Assembly: GCA_000697665.1 (NCBI GenBank)
Contig: KL197711.1
Span: 306,545-370,544 of the forward strand
DNA from: Jaapia argillacea MUCL 33604
Lineage: Eukaryota > Basidiomycota > Agaricomycetes > Jaapiales > Jaapiaceae
Direction of reading: 5' to 3'
Length of the DNA: 64,000 nt
The position numbers were made by a program, and so were the translations under genes. Below the pieces are notes generated by a model that ran no database searches, was not told the origin of the DNA, and worked only from the letters and a program-made list of their open reading frames with translations. Shown piece by piece: positions 1 through 10,414 of the stretch (positions are counted from its first letter, which is position 1; every line of letters starts with the position of its first letter).

Positions 1-240
1 TCCCTCTCCCTCCCTCCTTCTCCTCCCCTCCTCCCCCTTTCTCCCTCCCCCTCCCTTCCTTGCTCTCCCTCCCTCCTCCCTTCTCTCTCTCTCCCCCCCT
101 CTCCCTTCCTCCCCCCCATCCATTCCCCCTCCTTCCCCCAACCAAACAACCAACCCTCCCCCTTCCCAATACACCCCCCATCCACCCTATCCTCACCCCT
201 ATTCTCACCTCTACCTCTCACCCCTCTCCTTTCAGTACTC
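1..240. repeat. Pyrimidine-rich (C/T) low-complexity tract
   Basis: The plus strand is almost purely C and T over about 240 bases, in irregular runs of CCCT, CTCC and TTCC with few purines. No fixed repeat unit and no telomere repeat (TTAGGG/CCCTAA) is visible. The long open frame here is a by-product of the composition, not a gene. Homopurine-homopyrimidine tracts can adopt non-B structure, but that is inference for this site. Confidence 0.85.
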
Positions 241-1872
241 ACCCACCAGTCACTGACCCCTTAAATATATGTATTCACTTTCCCTTCTCTATCAACAATT
301 AGAATTATTTTGTGAATTTTCGCGAATTTTTGCGATTTAAATCATGAAGTGGTGACCATAGTGTCCCGCTGTCGTCCACGACGTCGAGCGCGCTGATTGC
401 GCACGGCGACGGCGCGTATTTGCTCTTATTTACGTGTGGCGCATTCCGCCTGCCCACCGATTGCCCGGATAGCATCCGAATTTTGACTATTTCTCGCTTC
501 TGTCACGTTTGACACCTGTCATATCTAGCCGAATGAGACCAATCGAACGATACCTCGTCACAAAGACCTTTTACCGATAAGATTTATTTCCCGCAAGGCA
601 GAGGCCGAGGGAGGGTTAGCCCAAGGTCTGCCCAAGGTTGGCGGTCGGCTTCAGGGGATGTGTGAGGTAGTATATGAATATCTACTTCTACAGCCCATTC
701 TTTCTGGGCAGGGGTTTGTCCTGAAGGAGAGATAAGTTTATCTAGTATTATTCCTTCTCTGTCATATGATTTGACGGCAAGAAGAGGTGCCCGAAACTGT
801 CTGCCCAAGCAAAGGCGTGGACTTCACGATTTCAGATGTTTTGGCAAGCAACGGGATTTGCCGTCGGAGTTGGAACGACAAATCATCGCCCGATGTTGAA
901 ATTTTACTGTCGCTCCTCAGCGCTCAGCGTTCGTCGCCTTCGACGTTGTTTCTGCCGTGGTGATTTCCCTGCCCTGCACAACCTCAAAAGAGTGGACCAC
1001 AACCCTCCACCCCTTGGATTTACGTCTCGCTCTCACGATGGTCAAGACGGTATCGCCTGGTTCGAGCACATTCGAAACTCAACCCTCCCGAGGTCCCAAC
1101 TGGAAGGCAACAAACCACTGCTGTGGTCATTCAAGAGGCTCTCGTTCTCCCCCAGGAAATTCCTCTGAGGTTTTCGGCTGAAGACTTCTATTGGTGGCTT
1201 TGTTACTTCGTATGGCCTGACACGACGCCTCCCCCCATGTGCCGAAGGAACTCGGTCCCTGAATGCCACCCCCCACGACGCCACCCGGTGACATCCTCAC
1301 CACACCTGGTTGAATCGAGCAAGAAATCGCATCCCCCTCCTTCGCAGAGCCCGAGTAGCCTTTAAATATGAATATCGGACGTCCCGTTCTCGTCCCTCTG
1401 CGTCTGACCTGATGGCTCCCATCCCACCATTTCGTGTCGAGCTTGTCGATTTCGCAGCCCCCTCATCTCTCGGATTCTCTCCACCCACATAAATCAAGTA
1501 GTATTGGTTTGATTGTATTATGATCGTTGTAGTTGAGACTTGTATTTGTTGCGGGTATATGTCACTCAAATTAAGCTGTTTCACCCTCTTGCTGTGTGAT
1601 TGGATGAGATTTGGAAAATACAATAGGGATTGCTACCTACGAGCATATGGTTGACAACAGAGCAGGAGGATCTGGGAGGCCAGGTCGTGCAAGTATGAAC
1701 GAGAAACCTTCTGAAACCTTCGCCCAACCTTGAAGGTTGGGTAAGGCTTGATTGATTTTCGTATTCCGACGATTCAGACATTTTCCCAAGGTCTTGGTGG
1801 GGTCTGGCCGAAAACCTTTTTTCGACCTTTCTCTAAATTGGGGGTGTAGCATTTGTTATCCTCGAATCTGCC
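241..1872. other. Intergenic region upstream of the CCDC25 homologue
   Basis: No coding region is convincing here. Short frames on both strands (for example around 584-808 and 836-1365) have no recognisable domain and no splice-supported extension. The stretch near 300-340 is AT-rich. The last 150 bases carry CCAAGGT-like words and a near-perfect palindrome at 1723-1741, listed separately. Confidence 0.6.
1723..1741. promoter_or_regulatory. Near-perfect palindrome upstream of the CCDC25 homologue
   Basis: The arms CCCAACCTT and AAGGTTGGG flank a single G. The centre lies about 140 bases before the inferred start codon at 1873. Related words (AACCTT, CCAAGGT) recur at about 1707-1720 and 1786-1797. 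The position suits a promoter element bound by a dimeric factor, but no known site was recognised and it could be chance. Confidence 0.3.
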
Positions 1873-2999
1873 ATGGTCTTGTTCTTCACATCGACAGGTA
1901 TTTGGCGCTGTCTGATATAGCTAGAGTTTTAGTTACCGATGTCTATGAGTAGCCACAAACCCTCCAACGATTCTTTACATGGGAAGAGACAAGGTGGAAA
2001 GTACGTGCGTCCACCAATCCTCTCTCTTCCAATCTACAATCCTCATCGAATCACATCCCCATTACTTACGCCCATAGATGAGGAATTGATCAAATATGCA
2101 TGGCCCCAAGACATCTGGTTCCACGTCGACAAGCTCTCATCCGCCCACGTCTACCTCCGAATGGCAGACATAATGACATGGGACAAGTTACCCGAAGCAC
2201 TCCTCACCGATTGTGCACAACTTGTCAAGGCCAACTCGATTGAGGGTCCGTGCGTCCCAATCTCCCTCTCGACTGGGAACCTCGGATTCTGATGCCAGGA
2301 TATGGGGACAGGGAACAAGAAGGATAATTTGACGATTATCTATACTCCGGCTGATAACTTGAAGGTGAGTTGATACGTGATGGCTTTTGGGAATGGACTT
2401 AAAACTGGATGTCTAGAAAACGGGGGATATGGCTGTTGGACAAGTCTCCTTCCACAACGATAAACGGGTACGTTCTCTACTTCCCACCCCTCAATTATCA
2501 TCCACTTACAGCCCCACCCCTAGGTAAAACGAGGTATACTACTCTCCCTCACGCTCTTCCCTCGATTACCCTAACTTCATCGATACTACCAGTCCACGTA
2601 CCTAAACGCGAAAACCCCATTGTAAACCGTCTAAACAAAACCAAAGTCGAACAAGTAGTCGACCACGAACAAGAAAAGATCGATAGGATCAAGAAGGAGA
2701 GCGCAGCACGGAGAGCCGCTGCAGCTGCTCAGGTGCGTAGATGACCCCCACTTCATCTCATTCCAGCTATACTTCTCCTGCACTTCCTACCCTTTCCACC
2801 ACCACTCACACTCAACCTTATGTTAACACCCACTCAGAAAAAAGCCGAACTGGATCTCCAAAAAGCCCGCGAAGCCGAGAAGGCAGCTCGATCATACGAC
2901 AACTTATTCACTCCAGACGGTGAAGACGAAGAAGAAGACGAGTACATTTCACAGAAGGGGAAGAAGAGTGTTAGAGAGGCCGAGGAGGATTTTATGTGA
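1873..2999 (+). CDS. CCDC25 / Jlp2 homologue (NFACT-R, DUF814 domain)
   Basis: Eight exons give about 218 residues, close to human CCDC25 (208). Exons: 1873-1897, 1953-2000, 2078-2245, 2312-2364, 2417-2467, 2524-2533, 2593-2732 and 2838-2999. The spliced protein starts MVLFFTS and contains [20 protein letters not shown], then [19 protein letters not shown], a [17 protein letters not shown] stretch and a lysine/glutamate-rich coiled tail ending EDFM, all hallmarks of the family. The NFACT-R domain fills roughly residues 1-120 and the charged coil the rest. The family has been linked to nucleic-acid binding, and human CCDC25 senses extracellular DNA; the fungal role is not established. The sixth exon is only 10 nt, but without it the register of the conserved VNRL segment is lost. 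The start is fixed by the first-exon match to MVFYF of the human protein. Splicing is inferred, not observed. Confidence 0.9.
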
Positions 3000-4217
3000 A
3001 AGGAAAGGATCACTTTGTTGCGGTGAGTGTGAGTCGGATGGTATGTCGTTTGGATTGGAGGTTATGGTACTCAGGAATCTACGTCGGGGTTCGGAGGCAC
3101 GTTCTTGGTGACATAGTGTGAGGTTTCTCGTTTTAGGATCGATATCAACTTCTTAGGCTACGCCTGTATCTCTACTGAGCAACAGGGCCCTCACTTCCCC
3201 TCGTTCCTCGCTAATAGTACAGCCACGATTCTAAAGCACAATGAATTGTGCTTGGTTGCCGCGACTCCAACTCAGCAACTCAGCATACGGCAGCTTACAC
3301 TAGTCACAACTGGTCAGAATATGACAACTTGTAGGGCTGTGCATCACACGAGGATACCGCAGCTCAGAACCCGTACCATCGCAGGAAGCGTAGAAAACAT
3401 CCATTAACGGCGGAGGAGACATCCGAGTCCTCTCGCCACGGGCCAGCCGACTTGGGCGCCTCATGGAACAAGAACGTTTTGAAGAAGGTACACAGCCCCT
3501 TGTACCCCATTCCCATATATGAATAGCATCTCTTGTTCCCTCCACCTTTGTCGGCGAGATAGGAATCCTTAAAGGCTCGAGGATGGGACGTGGAAATTCG
3601 AAGTGTCCTGAACCTCCTCTCCCGATTCCCCCTTCATGGATAGATCTCGAGACCTAGTGCCTCAATCACCGCCGACAGCTGGCTAAGATGATTTTGCGGT
3701 AACATGGGACTTCAGACATCAAGGGAACACAAACACAGTGTTTGATGATGCTGGAATCCACCTGTTGATGAGGCCCATCGAGGAGCACCTCCCGGATCCC
3801 TCCCGTCCAGCCTTCACCGATATGCCCGGCTAGCTATCAAAAGCCAAAGCCACACCAGTCTACAACGTTTTGTCTCGGAAGCATTACGACACAAAAGGCA
3901 CAGCTCCTCCAGCGCAACGATCTGACTCGAAAACACGAGGCTACCGAGAGTCACTTCAGCGATCAAGTCAAAGCACCTCACCCAATCAGGATTAGACTAG
4001 CTGTGCAATCGCAGTGCTTTGGTGCTTTGGCAAGGAAAAACGTGGCCGACGTGTGTTTCTTAAGGACTTAGATACTTTTTGGGAAATGAGAGATTAGACC
4101 TCCACATACCACAGTAGGGGGGATAAGTACCGACGTACGGCATTTGGTTCGACTTTGACTTCTCCCCTTTCGCATCCAACCAGACAACTGCCTTCTCCCC
4201 TACTGAGAACCACAACA
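3000..4217. other. Intergenic region between CCDC25 homologue and first bHLH-like gene
   Basis: No supported gene. A small perfect hairpin (AAGCACAAT, two-base loop, ATTGTGCTT) sits at 3232-3251 and could help end the CCDC25 transcript, which is a guess. Short frames on the minus strand at 3300-3545 lack an ATG start and any domain. The last part serves as promoter for the gene starting at 4218. Confidence 0.5.
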
Positions 4218-6031
4218 ATGACCGACCTCAATACGACTTCGTTCCCAACCCCATTCAACAATCGTAGACTTGCTTCATCTGGGTATCCCTCGCAAGAAGA
4301 AGACGACTCGGACTTCCTCGCCACGAACCCGGGCATACATTTCCCCAACTCGACCGAAAACCCAAGCCCGTGCCACGGACCACCCGCCACAGACGTGTGG
4401 AGGTTCAACCAACTCAACCGGGGTGCACCGCAGGCAGCCATGACCCCAGAAGACGACTTCGCCACAACCAGACGGACCCCATCTCCCTTCTACTATCCCG
4501 ATACAATAACGACATGGGTCGAGAAGCAGTGGGAGCAACAGAGCTCGCAGCTCGCCGCAGTCCCAAACACCGACTACGCCGCGGAGGTGGTCCATTCCCT
4601 CTACTGTGGACACGGTGGAGGGGACTTCGACCCATTCTACCAAGAGGGCGTCGAGATCCCCACGGCCCCGATGACAGGCTCGTTGATTGACACATCTCCA
4701 CTTCTCGCCACAGACACCCCACCAGACTTCCAGTTCGAGGGGAACGATTCTCCACCCACGAGCTCCACCCCAGCTCTGACCATCCCAACACCACAGGATT
4801 TCCGGGTCGAACGGGCTGGCTCCCCATCCCTCGTCCTCGGTGAAGTCCCGAAGATCTACACAGTCGACCCACGAAACTTGCAGATTTCAGGGGGTAACGC
4901 ACTCGGCGACGTGGCCAGCTGGCCCGACTTTCTCTTTGACCCATACATCCCGTCGTACACATTGGACAAAAGCTCGCTCCAACAGAGCCGTCCACAGCCA
5001 GTTGCCGACGCTGGTTTCGCCGATTTCACCCACTGCACCCCGTCGTTCCCAGATACCAACTGGAGCCATGGCGTCTCGGCCGAGAGCTATCAGCCGTCGC
5101 CTTACGGAGGTGAGATAATGGGCCATGGGCAAGATGTAGATGGTAGAGACCAGATCCCCTACTTCACCACCCTCGAGGGACCATTCCCAGAGGCGCCGCT
5201 CGAGTACCCCGATATACAGCCTCAGCCGTATCCACCGACCCAAGGTGTCGACGACCTCGGGATACACCACGTTACCCAACCTATCGTGCAGCCCCTTCAG
5301 GACGAGATGGCGGAAGTTGGGTACGACCAGGACGATCTTCTACAACCGGCAGAGAATCGAACTTCCGACCTCCCAAACGGGAAGAGAATCTACACATGGA
5401 AAGAGGTGATTGAACAACGTACCTACAAGTACCACACGACCCCAGCAAATCAGCCGCCGGACACTATACCGGCAGCGACCCCACAGCCTGCAAGCGAGGC
5501 TTCTGAGCAAATACAAACTGCTCACGAAGTCCGGAATCCCTTGCACGGCTGGACTACTACTCAGTATATGACCAACATCGACTCACACGGATCGGTGACC
5601 TCGACTAGCCAACAGTCAAGTCCCAATTTTTCGGAGAAGAGTCAGACGGAGAGCCCGGCAGAGACTAGCGCTACACCCAGTGACATTGATTGTCAACGCG
5701 CCGGTTCCATTGGCCCGTCTCGGAGAGGAGGGAGCGAGAAGAAGAGGGAGAGGCGCGAGAGAGGAGCGCCGCTAATCAAGAAGGAGCGAAGCAAACAGCA
5801 GAGGGCAGAGGAGAACGACGAGCTAACGAAGCTGAACGACGAACTTCCCGAGGAATTGAGAGGGAAGACGAGAGTCGAAAAGATTAGAAATGGTGAGAAT
5901 TTTCGAAAAGTGAACTGAACGAGCCAGTACTGATTTACCTCATAGCTCGCTGGACCATCCGACAACAAACCGAGACGATTGAACGACTCACCAAGGAAAA
6001 TGAGGCGCTTCGATCACAAGTAGGGAGGTAG
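4218..6031 (+). CDS. bHLH-like protein 1 (weak basic region)
   Basis: Two exons (4218-5892 and 5946-6031) encode 586 residues. The ATG at 4218, preceded by ACAACA, is chosen because the longer frame upstream has no ATG. The first ~480 residues are Pro/Ser/Thr-rich and look disordered. The C-terminus holds a basic stretch (SRRGGSEKKRERRERG, IKKERSKQQR), a first helix TKLNDELPEELRG, a loop and a second helix VEKIRNARWTIRQQ, followed by a short leucine-rich tail. The layout suggests a helix-loop-helix regulator of nuclear genes. The usual E-x-x-R contact of bHLH proteins is not evident after RAEE, so DNA binding through an E-box is doubtful. The 53-nt intron splits the Ala codon (G|CT) in helix 2, exactly as in three other genes here. 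Target genes and partners are unknown. Confidence 0.7.
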
Positions 6032-6748
6032 ACTGGAGGGTCGAGCTCGGGTTTTGATCGAATCGGATGGGACGCGTAACTAGTACTTGGACTTGTCTGC
6101 ATCGTTTCACTGCTTTCGATGTAGCGTATTTATCGAGGATTGAATGACATTGGACGGTTCCGAAGAGTTCAAAGCCATGGAACTTAAGCAGCAAGGATGC
6201 GAATACGAGTCAGAAAGATGAGGATGATCTGATTCATCGATTCAGCTTTTCATGCCCAAAAACATGAGGAAGAACACAATGGTCACATCTATGTCACGCA
6301 GATATGTTGTCACTATTCCACATTGGGCGTATGTTTTAAAACATATCGACGTTCCGACAACCCCGGAAATTGAGGCAGCCAAATTCCAGATACTCTCCGA
6401 TGCTATAGGAACGGAATTAGGGAGCGTCCCCGTCGCTGTACCCTGCCAACGCGGTTACTGCCGGACTCCGAGGACACGTTACTTGTAGTACAAGCGCTCC
6501 GCCCATTTTGGGACAACGTTCCACCTTGTCCGCGAACGAAGGCGTTGGACGGCGGCAGCATGTAATATCCTGAGGCGTTCGCGACACAATGCCCAAATAT
6601 TACGGTGGAAAAATTCTTTGTTCAGCTTGTTCATCCTGAACAAAGCGGGCCGTTTTTGGAGGAGTGGGACTACCATCAAGGCGAAATAATCTCCTGTATT
6701 TATTGAGCTCAGCGAAGAAAGTGGGTCCTCACAATCAACATCCCGAAC
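6032..6748. other. Intergenic region between the two plus-strand bHLH-like genes
   Basis: About 0.7 kb with no supported gene. A palindrome CTTGTA-G-TACAAG lies at 6482-6494. A long minus-strand frame that starts in the next gene and runs into this region is antisense to it and is not considered real. Confidence 0.5.
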
Positions 6749-7678
6749 ATGAACACCAATCCCAACAACCAACAGGGTCACCCCGAGCAGTATCCCGGCT
6801 TCGCCGATCCAGCCATGAACCCCAACACCACATTCTACCAAACGGCGAACGCGCTTCGACAGGATCCCAGGACGACGCGACAGGGCACGCTTGTCGCAGG
6901 CCATTGGGAGGGGCCGGCGACGCAATCCAGCTACACCCTCGGTCCGGCACTCCAGCTTGCACCTCAGCCACACGGTCGTCGCGATAGCGTTTCGTCGGGA
7001 TACCGGACCGAGTACCCCATGTCGACACCAGAGGGTCATTACCTTGGCCTTTCCGCATCTCCCGAGCAGCACTTCTCTTCCTCGATGCAGCCAGGTGTCG
7101 GGTATTGGTCGTCGCCCGAGCCCGGTTTCGAGCCTTTGATGTTCACCGAGGATCCCACCGAGGCGTACATTAACTATCCCCCCGAGACGGCCGAGTCGAG
7201 CCAGCCAACGACTTCGACTTCGCAGAACAGCCCACCACGTTCGGGTTCCGGGGAGCCTCAGGAGCTGAGGGACATGACTCCTGAAGAGGCTATGGAGTTC
7301 AAGAGGGTTGCGAGGGTCAGAGCCGAGGGGCAGAGGCGGAACACCCTCAAGAGGGGTATGTCGGGCCTCAAAGAAGCATTGCCGGAGGAGTTCCAGCGTC
7401 ATGCGAGGTCGAAGAACAGCATCGTCAACGCAGGTACGTTCCATTGCCGTCTACGAGGCTCTTCATCGATTGACTTGGATTTGCCGACAGCTGCCCAGTG
7501 TATAGAGTCCCAGACAAGGGAGCAAGAGCTACTTGAGCGAAGGCTGCGAGAGTTGGACGACCAGATCCAGCGCCAGCGAGCTCTACAGGAGCAGATTGTC
7601 CAGTCGTCGGTCCCAGCCCCGTCACACATGACGTGGGCAGCTCCTGGCGACGTGATGAAGAGAAGCGGAAGTTATTAG
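6749..7678 (+). CDS. bHLH-like protein 2
   Basis: Two exons (6749-7433 and 7491-7678) encode 290 residues from ATG 6749. The N-terminal ~175 residues are polar, Gln/Pro/Ser-rich and probably disordered. A bHLH domain follows: basic region RVARVRAEGQRRNTLKR with the Glu and Arg spacing used for E-box contact, helix 1 MSGLKEALPEEF, a loop, and helix 2 SKNSIVNAAAQCIES. It continues into a coiled coil (QELLERRLRELDDQIQRQ) that could aid dimerisation. It is likely a nuclear transcription factor; targets are unknown. The intron is 57 nt, has no stop and is a multiple of three, so its retention would insert 19 residues into helix 2. It splits the helix-2 Ala codon as in the three sister genes. The neighbour upstream is the paralogue at 4218-6031, about 0.7 kb away. 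Confidence 0.75.
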   Translation: MNTNPNNQQGHPEQYPGFADPAMNPNTTFYQTANALRQDPRTTRQGTLVAGHWEGPATQSSYTLGPALQLAPQPHGRRDSVSSGYRTEYPMSTPEGHYLGLSASPEQHFSSSMQPGVGYWSSPEPGFEPLMFTEDPTEAYINYPPETAESSQPTTSTSQNSPPRSGSGEPQELRDMTPEEAMEFKRVARVRAEGQRRNTLKRGMSGLKEALPEEFQRHARSKNSIVNAGTFHCRLRGSSSIDLDLPTAAQCIESQTREQELLERRLRELDDQIQRQRALQEQIVQSSVPAPSHMTWAAPGDVMKRSGSY

Positions 7679-8529
7679 GCCGCCGAAAGCTTGCTCAGAA
7701 CTGTTAAATATTGTATAAAATTGCACATATAATTGACGACGCACCGTAGATTAGTTTAGAATCGCTTTGCGATGTATTATAATGTAGCCATACTCCTAGA
7801 TACGATGAAACGGACCAACGTCGAGTAGATGAAATCTCACGAGCTTATACAGTTTATGCATGGGTGAATAGCTCGGCGTACAGGACGGGAAAAGCCCCCA
7901 GGAGTTATCATATTGAGCGGCCAGTCAAAATGTGGTCGTGTGGTTCCGGTCCGATTGGGTGGGGTCGCAACTCAAGCACTGTCACAAAGGACAACAGGAC
8001 TCCATGTATATTCTGGTCCGGGTGGGTTGGAGAGAGACGACGAAGTCGCTACCATGGTTCCAAGTAAACAACAAGTAAAACGTAAAACTCACAGCACTGA
8101 GTGGACACTGCGAGAAATAGTTTCTAACCGTAGCGCAGGGAATAGCAGACGGACGACGTCTGGAGCCACTTTTGGCGAGCTCATTAAAATACAGTTCTGT
8201 GCATGTGAAGCTGCAGTACCATCGAGCTTGTGTTGGCGGTTATAGTACAGGAAACCAAGGGCGATAACGGTTGTTTATGCGTTATGCAGAGCCGTGGGAA
8301 CGTTTCCCCACATGAATCTGCCGATCTGAAGCAAGAACTCTGCCCCGCATGTCGAACCTTCCGGCCACGATGAGTGGCTTGCGTCAATACCCCCTGTCCA
8401 CAAGACCTTAATTCCGTACTGCCCGGCCCCTCAGAGTCTCCGCAAAATAAATGCGATGACCGGCGCACTCGCTCATCCAAGTTGAACCCCCACCACCGTG
8501 AGCCTTGGCCTGCGTTATGAACCCATGAT
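7679..8529. other. Intergenic region upstream of DUF6533 gene
   Basis: About 0.85 kb without a convincing gene. The first part just after 7679 is AT-rich (TTAAATATTGTATAAAATTGC) and fits a 3' untranslated region of the bHLH gene. Short frames on both strands have no domain. Confidence 0.5.
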
Positions 8530-10272
8530 ATGGCTTCAGATCCAACAGAACTGCGACGATTCGAGCATGATTTGATTCAATCGTGAGTCTCGTATCTGTA
8601 TGATGTGCTGCGTTACTGATGAATGCGATCTTTGAAATTGCAGGCTCCTCACGAATGTAGGTCTCTAGCATGCTTACTCAAGTGTCAATCACTCATATCG
8701 TCCAAAGTATGTTGGGTTCATGGGATTCACCATCCTCGTGTGGGATCATATCATCACCTTTGATGACGAGGTAAGTAGGCTAATATTGACCACCACCTTC
8801 GCGAACCTGACAGGAGTTCTTTGGTAGGTACAATACATTTGGAAGGGTTCCAAAGGACCCCGTGAGTACTTCACCCTTCCCCTCCGTTGTTACAAACTGT
8901 CTGATACAACACGCTATCAGTTGTATATCTCTTTCTTCTTGTGAGACGATTCTCGCCGCCATCTTCGCTCCCAAGGGCTTATCGGGTCAATCAGAATCGA
9001 TACCTTACACCTTTGGGGTTCATCGTCAATCTGTATGGTACGTGGCTGTCCTTTACGCCATTAACGAAGCACTTAAGGGGCACTCCAGCTTACCTTTCTG
9101 ATGCCTGGACCGAATCAGTATGTACCCCTCTCCATCAGAGTGTCAACGTCCTGATCTGAGTGGATCTTTCATCGCAGACGTTAGTCTTCTCAGTAATTTC
9201 TCCCTGTACGCCCATCTGAACCCTAATAGGTGTCGTCACTTCGTCCGGTACGAGGGGAGCATGACGGTGATAGGAATCAATGTCGTCGGACTCATGATGT
9301 TATTACGGTCAGTATCACGCCCTCTCCCGCTCCTGGTCAACGGCTAAGACCCATTAAAAAGAATACGGGCACTTTTTATGGGACACAATCTCGTCATATT
9401 CCTTGTAGCTTTAGTCCTCGCAGCAGAATTGGCCGTCAACGCTTGGTTGCTCTCCAAAGGCCAACGTCAGTAATTCCATTCTGCCTCTCCATCCTCATGA
9501 AGCTGATTATCCGAAACCAGCCGTCGCGCATACAGTTGCTGTCCACGCATGTACAATGATTTTCAATCCTTCCTTGTGAGTTGATCTACAACCATTACTT
9601 CTGGGATGTTCATCCTAACGTGTATTATAGGGGGGCCATAGCTTCAGCATCGGCCTGGCTACCTCTTTTCTACGATACCATCGTCCTTTCTCTCACCCTT
9701 TACCGCACTTGGATGCCACTCCGGTACAAACAAGCTAGTACCGTTCTGACAGCCCTCGTCAGAGGTGGGATCCTCTATTACAGGTGCGTGAGTTCAAGCC
9801 TTGTATTATCCCTCTGTTGACGCCACTACTAGTGTAATATTTTGTGTTACACTTGTTTTGACGATCATGATCATCGCCGCGCCACCCGGTGTCAAAAATA
9901 TAACCGCGCAACTCGAGCTATTGTAAGTCCATTTCTCTAGTCAGGGATGCTAACACACCCGTAATTTACCTCATGTTGGATAGGCTGACTGTCGCCATGA
10001 TGTCTCGTATCACTCTCAGTCTTCGGAAGCAAGGTAACCCACCGGTGGAAGATATTCCACTCTATCCTGTTCGACCTTCCGATGAACGAAACCGGAGGCG
10101 TTCGCAACAAGTCGGTGGAACTATTCGGACTGACAGCATGCGAAGTCTTAGTCCTTTTCGATGCGTTGGTGATATGCGGTTCACAACATCTATGCCCCAA
10201 GAGCGGGAAACCGAATTCGATTCTTCAGAGCGATCCGTTGGAATGGACGTGGATGCGGAATGTCAGGGTTAG
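8530..10272 (+). CDS. DUF6533 seven-helix membrane protein
   Basis: A multi-exon gene (about 10 short introns) for roughly 370 residues. The N-terminus after splicing reads NYVGFMGFTILVWDHIITF-DDEVQYIWKG and then FLLNRYLTPLGFIVNL, the signature of the fungal DUF6533 domain. Several hydrophobic helices follow (NLVIFLVALVLAAELAVNAW; ASAWLPLFYDTIVLSLTLY; VIFCVTLVLTIMIIAAPP). A conserved LTVAMMSRITLSLRK segment precedes a charged cytoplasmic tail of about 85 residues. The family looks receptor-like and sits in the plasma membrane of Agaricomycetes; no ligand is known. Exon 1 is 8530-8582, exon 2 only 13 nt (8644-8656), exon 3 8708-8770 and exon 4 8828-8861. The join near 9115-9235 is uncertain. 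The upstream ATG at 8517 meets a stop at once, so 8530 is used. Confidence 0.85.
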
Positions 10273-10414
10273 TTAACATTGCGTGGCTTTGGAGGCACTC
10301 GCACGAAAATGCGAATGGTTGTCAGATAATAATCGCGATAGTATAGCAGCTTTACAAATAATGATACGGCCCGCCAAGTCAAGGCAGGGGGATTGGGGAT
10401 CCTAGGAGTGTCCA

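Noticed and set aside
1-240. Telomeric repeat
   Set aside because: No TTAGGG or CCCTAA array; only a C/T-rich tract.
836-1365. Overlapping short frames on both strands in the first intergenic region
   Set aside because: Mutually overlapping, without domains; likely chance.
241-1872. Retroelement remnant
   Set aside because: No long terminal repeats, primer-binding site or recognisable polymerase or capsid segments were seen here or elsewhere in the window.
4414-4995. 193-codon minus-strand frame over bHLH-like gene 1
   Set aside because: Antisense shadow of a 586-residue gene; no domain.
6479-7444. 321-codon minus-strand frame over bHLH-like gene 2
   Set aside because: It is antisense to a well supported plus-strand gene, Arg/Leu-rich by composition, and has no domain or splice support.
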